Source: Chloroflexota bacterium
GTDB lineage: Bacteria > Chloroflexota > Anaerolineae > Promineifilales > Promineifilaceae
Assembly: GCA_008501785.1 (NCBI GenBank)
Contig: QQUD01000684.1
Location: 1-14,778, forward strand
Direction: 5' to 3'
Length of the DNA stretch: 14,778 nt
Positions 12,523-14,778 of the stretch are shown here, piece after piece. How positions within the stretch are numbered: the stretch's first letter is position 1; each line of letters begins with the position of its first letter. Both the position numbers and the translations under genes were made by a program. The notes under the pieces were generated by a model. The model saw nothing but the letters and a program-made list of their open reading frames with translations, searched no databases and had not been told where the DNA came from.

Positions 12523-13218
12523 ATGCAAAAAATATTGATTATCGAAGATGAAACAAGAATTGTGCGCACACTCCGACTCTATTTAGAGCAGGCGGGGTTT
12601 GCTGTTTCAGCCGTGCATGATGGGGCGCGGGCAGTAGATGTGTTTCGGCGAGAACGGCCGTCACTCCTCTTGCTCGACCTCAACTTACCTGGACAAGATG
12701 GGCTTGACGTTTGCCGCACCGTGCGCCGCGAAGCCGACATTCCGATTATTATGGTTACGGCCCGCACCGAAGAAATGGACCGGCTGATAGGTTTGGAACT
12801 GGGAGCCGATGATTACATTGTCAAGCCATTTTCACCGCGAGAAGTGGTGGCCCGCGTGCGGGCAGTGCTGCGTCGTGCGGCCCATGGCTCGGTTCATAAT
12901 GATATGGCGCGTGCTGGGGATTTGCTGCTTGACTTGGCCGGGTATCGTGCATGGCTCGGTGATCATTTGCTCGACTTGACTCAAACGGAATTTGAGATTT
13001 TGGCAGTTTTGGTGCGCAATTGTGGGCGCGTGCTCAGCCGTTTGCAGCTTTTGCAGGCGACGCAAGGCGTGGCGATTGATGGCTTTGAACGTACCATTGA
13101 CCAACACATTAAAAATATTCGACGCAAACTGAAGGAGAAGGCAGGCGATGTTTCGATTATTGAAACGGTTTATGGCGTGGGTTATCGGTTGGATTCCGTT
13201 TCGCTGGCTGAGTCGTAA
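12523..13218 (+). CDS. OmpR/PhoB-family response regulator
   Basis: 231 residues, full family length. Receiver domain (about 3-115) with acidic pocket Glu8/Asp9, phosphoacceptor Asp52 (LLDLNLPGQDG), Thr79 (MVTAR) and Lys101 (YIVKPF); winged-helix DNA-binding domain (about 130-226) with LTQTEFEILAVLVRNCGRVLSR and IDQHIKNIRRKLKE, ending VYGVGYRLD. All residues needed for phosphorylation are present, so it should be an active transcription factor controlled by the kinase that overlaps it. The start is fixed by the family's usual N-terminus (MQKILIIEDE), but no Shine-Dalgarno precedes it: the hairpin at 12471-12516 occupies that position. An ACGGCCGT copy at 12654 is read as Arg-Pro (ERPS). Confidence 0.95.
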   Translation: MQKILIIEDETRIVRTLRLYLEQAGFAVSAVHDGARAVDVFRRERPSLLLLDLNLPGQDGLDVCRTVRREADIPIIMVTARTEEMDRLIGLELGADDYIVKPFSPREVVARVRAVLRRAAHGSVHNDMARAGDLLLDLAGYRAWLGDHLLDLTQTEFEILAVLVRNCGRVLSRLQLLQATQGVAIDGFERTIDQHIKNIRRKLKEKAGDVSIIETVYGVGYRLDSVSLAES

Positions 13219-14563
13219 GCTGCGGATTGTTGTCAGCAGTTTATGGTTCCGACTGATGGGGGCGTTTACGGCCGTTTTGCTCATCATCCTCATCTCCGTC
13301 ACCACCATCATTAACGACGTTACCCAGCGCGAATTTGGTCAATATCTGACAGAGCGAAACGCATATATCCGCTCTGTGCTGCCAACCATCGTGCCATCTC
13401 AGCGAATCGTGATTGTACCGCAACTGCCAGACTCTGTTGAAATACCCGTGTTACCCGAAATACCAGACGTTCCTGCATTGGAGCAACCGCCTGAAGTCGT
13501 CGAAGAAGTGGTTCGGGAAGTTATCGAACAAGTGGTGATTGAAGAAGTTGTGGTCCAAACTGATGGCTCCTGGCAGCCTTTTGCGTTTGTTGATGAAGCG
13601 TTTCCACCGGACAGTGCCGAGGCGCAGGGATTACGATTTTTACAGGATGTGCGGGAGCGGTCGTTTACAGCCGTTTTAACCGCCGGACTCGTCGCATTCG
13701 TTCTGGGAACCTTGATTGTGCGCCAAATCACACGCCCGATGGCCCGATTGCGGCTGGCCGCTCAGGCAATTGCCCAAGGCGAAACAGGTGTGCGTGTGCC
13801 AGTAAAATCGCGTGATGAAATGGGTAAGGTTGCGGCTGCTTTTAATCGTATGGCCGCCGAAATTGAGTCCCAGGAGCAGGTGCGCAAACAGATGGTGGCA
13901 GACGTGGCACATGAACTGCGCACGCCGCTGACGGTGATGAAGTCCAATCTAGAAGCGATGCTCGATGGCCTGCTCAAACCAACCCCCAATGAATTGCAAG
14001 AACTCCATGACGAAGTGGAACGTCTATCACGCATGACTGAAGATTTGCGCTTGCTCTCGCTGGCGGATGCGGGGCAGTTGCAGATGCACCCGCATAAAGT
14101 GGATGTGCAGCAGTTGGTGGAAACGGCCGTTTCTCGCCTTACCCCACTTGCCAATGATCGATCTGTACAGCTAACTGCGGATTTACCACCTGCGCCGCTG
14201 TTCATGCAGGCAGACAGCGACCGGCTGCTGCAAGCATTGGGCAATTTGTTGGACAATGGGATTCGACATGCGCCGGTGGGGAAGGGTGTGGTGAGGGTAA
14301 CGGCCGTTAACGACACCCAATTCATCCACATTTCCATCAGCGACAATGGCCTTGGCATCCCCGCTGGTGACATTCCCCACCTGTTTGAACGTTTCTGGCG
14401 CGGCGACAAATCACGTACCCGTAATGGCAATGGCTCCGGTTTAGGACTCTCAATTGTCAAACAAATTGTGGACCTGCATCAAGGACACATCCAGGTTATT
14501 TCTCTTAACGGAACCACTTTTACATTGTCGCTTCCTTTGAAAAAACAAGGCGCTCCGCGATAA
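13148..14563 (+). CDS. membrane sensor histidine kinase (HAMP, HisKA, HATPase_c)
   Basis: 471 residues. Basic amphipathic N-terminus, membrane segment 1 (about 36-55), outside loop (56-172), membrane segment 2 (about 173-191), HAMP (192-245), dimerisation/phosphoacceptor domain with DVAHELRTPL (His255), and ATPase domain with N-box NLLDNGIRHAP (about 366-376), DNGLGIP (399-405), LFERFWRGD and GSGLGLSIVKQIV. All catalytic boxes are intact. The outside loop has a Pro/Val stretch (VPQLPDSVEIPVLPEIPDVP) and an acidic Val-rich stretch (EVVEEVVREVIEQVVIEEVV), and no known sensor fold. The ATG at 13148 lies inside the regulator gene (71-base overlap) with AAGGAG 10 bases upstream; an ATG at 13256 after the overlap is the main alternative but lacks a good ribosome-binding site and would shorten membrane segment 1. 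Confidence 0.93.
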   Translation: MFRLLKRFMAWVIGWIPFRWLSRKLRIVVSSLWFRLMGAFTAVLLIILISVTTIINDVTQREFGQYLTERNAYIRSVLPTIVPSQRIVIVPQLPDSVEIPVLPEIPDVPALEQPPEVVEEVVREVIEQVVIEEVVVQTDGSWQPFAFVDEAFPPDSAEAQGLRFLQDVRERSFTAVLTAGLVAFVLGTLIVRQITRPMARLRLAAQAIAQGETGVRVPVKSRDEMGKVAAAFNRMAAEIESQEQVRKQMVADVAHELRTPLTVMKSNLEAMLDGLLKPTPNELQELHDEVERLSRMTEDLRLLSLADAGQLQMHPHKVDVQQLVETAVSRLTPLANDRSVQLTADLPPAPLFMQADSDRLLQALGNLLDNGIRHAPVGKGVVRVTAVNDTQFIHISISDNGLGIPAGDIPHLFERFWRGDKSRTRNGNGSGLGLSIVKQIVDLHQGHIQVISLNGTTFTLSLPLKKQGAPR

Positions 14564-14584
14564 ATCGCAGAGCTAGTAAATTAG

Positions 14585-14643
14585 CGCCCGATAAATCGGG
14601 CTTGGATACGGGGATTAGCCCGATTTATCGGGCGTTTCTTTTT
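14585..14643 (+). terminator. intrinsic terminator of the two-component operon
   Basis: CGCCCGATAAATCGGGCT (14585-14602) pairs perfectly with 14617-14634 over 18 bp, loop of 14 bases, followed by TTTCTTTTT. Each arm is itself a small palindrome around GATAAATC, so alternative folds exist. A third, weaker GATAAATC hairpin (14552-14573) spans the stop codon of the kinase gene. Confidence 0.9.
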
Positions 14644-14691
14644 AGCTAGGCGATTATGAACGTTAAGAAAATAAAACGGTAATAGGGAACT

Positions 14692-14758
14692 TGTCATTCC
14701 CGCGCAGGCGGGAATCCATGACGTAGTCGAGTAGATTCCCGCCTGCGCGGGAATGACA
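14692..14758. repeat. 67-bp inverted repeat with dRS3-like arms
   Basis: Arms of 25 bp (14692-14716 and 14734-14758) are perfect inverse complements around a 17-base loop. Each arm contains ATTCCCGCGCAGGCGGGAAT, which fits the neisserial dRS3 form ATTCCC-N8-GGGAAT. Repeats of this wording are dispersed in many unrelated genomes, and in Neisseria dRS3 serves as an integration site for filamentous prophage. Here there is no mobile gene next to it inside the window. Confidence 0.9.
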
Positions 14759-14778
14759 GGGCCACATTTTGTAGTTTT

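Larger units (their letters stand above)
1662..14307. repeat. highly iterated palindrome ACGGCCGT (20 copies, HIP1-like)
   Basis: Copies start at 1662, 3992, 4485, 4595, 4640, 5687, 5873, 6765, 7834, 8203, 8728, 9033, 9675, 10561, 11307, 12393, 12654, 13268, 14123 and 14300 (counted by eye). Eleven extend to AACGGCCGTT. With equal base frequencies about 0.23 copies are expected in the window. Seventeen are in genes (13 read as Thr-Ala-Val, 2 as Arg-Pro, 2 as Gly-Arg) and three in gaps (1662, 8203, 9675), close to the coding fraction of the window. Only two other CGGCCG hexamers were seen (near 10088 and 10178), so the flanking A and T are part of the unit. Near-copies exist (ACGGCCCT at 5828, ACAGCCGT at 13667). 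None is found in 1-1661 or 1670-3991. Confidence 0.93.

Noticed and set aside
12654..12661. HIP copies as pure codon or peptide bias (Thr-Ala-Val)
   Set aside because: Four coding copies are in other phases (Arg-Pro, Gly-Arg) and three copies are non-coding, so peptide preference alone cannot explain the excess.
1662..14307. ACGGCCGT as the binding site of a single transcription factor
   Set aside because: Most copies are deep inside genes in both orientations and scattered at irregular spacing, unlike operators.

Overview
The window reads as a moderately AT/GC-balanced stretch of a bacterial chromosome, most likely a member of the Chloroflexota (Anaerolineae-like). This is inferred from the style of the proteins: PT-rich linkers of the form PTxTxTNTAVPP in secreted proteins, a von Willebrand lipoprotein whose N-terminus carries a Val/Glu repeat (VEVTRVVTEIVEVEG), an Rhs core ending in WYDPALGRPLQPN, and a DUF3052-like/DUF5655 protein. 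No rRNA or marker gene is present, so the phylum is an inference.

Layout: 1-1132 is the 3' end of a large Rhs/YD-repeat gene with a variable, membrane-prone C-terminal tip. A gene-free stretch (1133-1771) holds a tandem 22-bp repeat, hairpins and a strong terminator. 1772-6337 is a two-gene secreted carbohydrate-active unit: a 1109-residue double beta-helix protein with two carbohydrate-binding-like modules, then a smaller protein that ends in a copy of the same last module. Convergent to it is a YfbK-type VWA lipoprotein (6480-8150, minus). A hotdog-fold thioesterase (8404-8811), a VapBC-like AbrB/PIN toxin-antitoxin pair (8843-9566, minus), a GDP-mannose 4,6-dehydratase (9926-10930), a DUF3052/DUF5655 protein (11109-11846) and finally a small bitopic membrane protein plus OmpR-type response regulator plus sensor kinase (12048-14563) follow. 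The window ends with a strong terminator and a 67-bp dRS3-like inverted repeat.

Two genome-scale signals stand out. (1) The octamer palindrome ACGGCCGT occurs 20 times by my count (about 0.2 expected), in genes and gaps alike, on genes of both orientations and in all three reading phases: a HIP1-like highly iterated palindrome. It is missing from the Rhs region and from the beta-helix part of the secreted protein. (2) The intergenic gaps carry large hairpins built from short words repeated every 6-9 bp, two of which share an identical 4+4 mirror-symmetric architecture with unrelated words (ACGAAT and CGCAGAT).

Functionally the window is mostly cell-envelope and surface biology: surface Rhs protein, secreted polysaccharide-binding/degrading proteins, a surface VWA lipoprotein, nucleotide-sugar synthesis and an envelope-sensing two-component system whose small upstream membrane protein shares a sequence segment with the kinase sensor domain.
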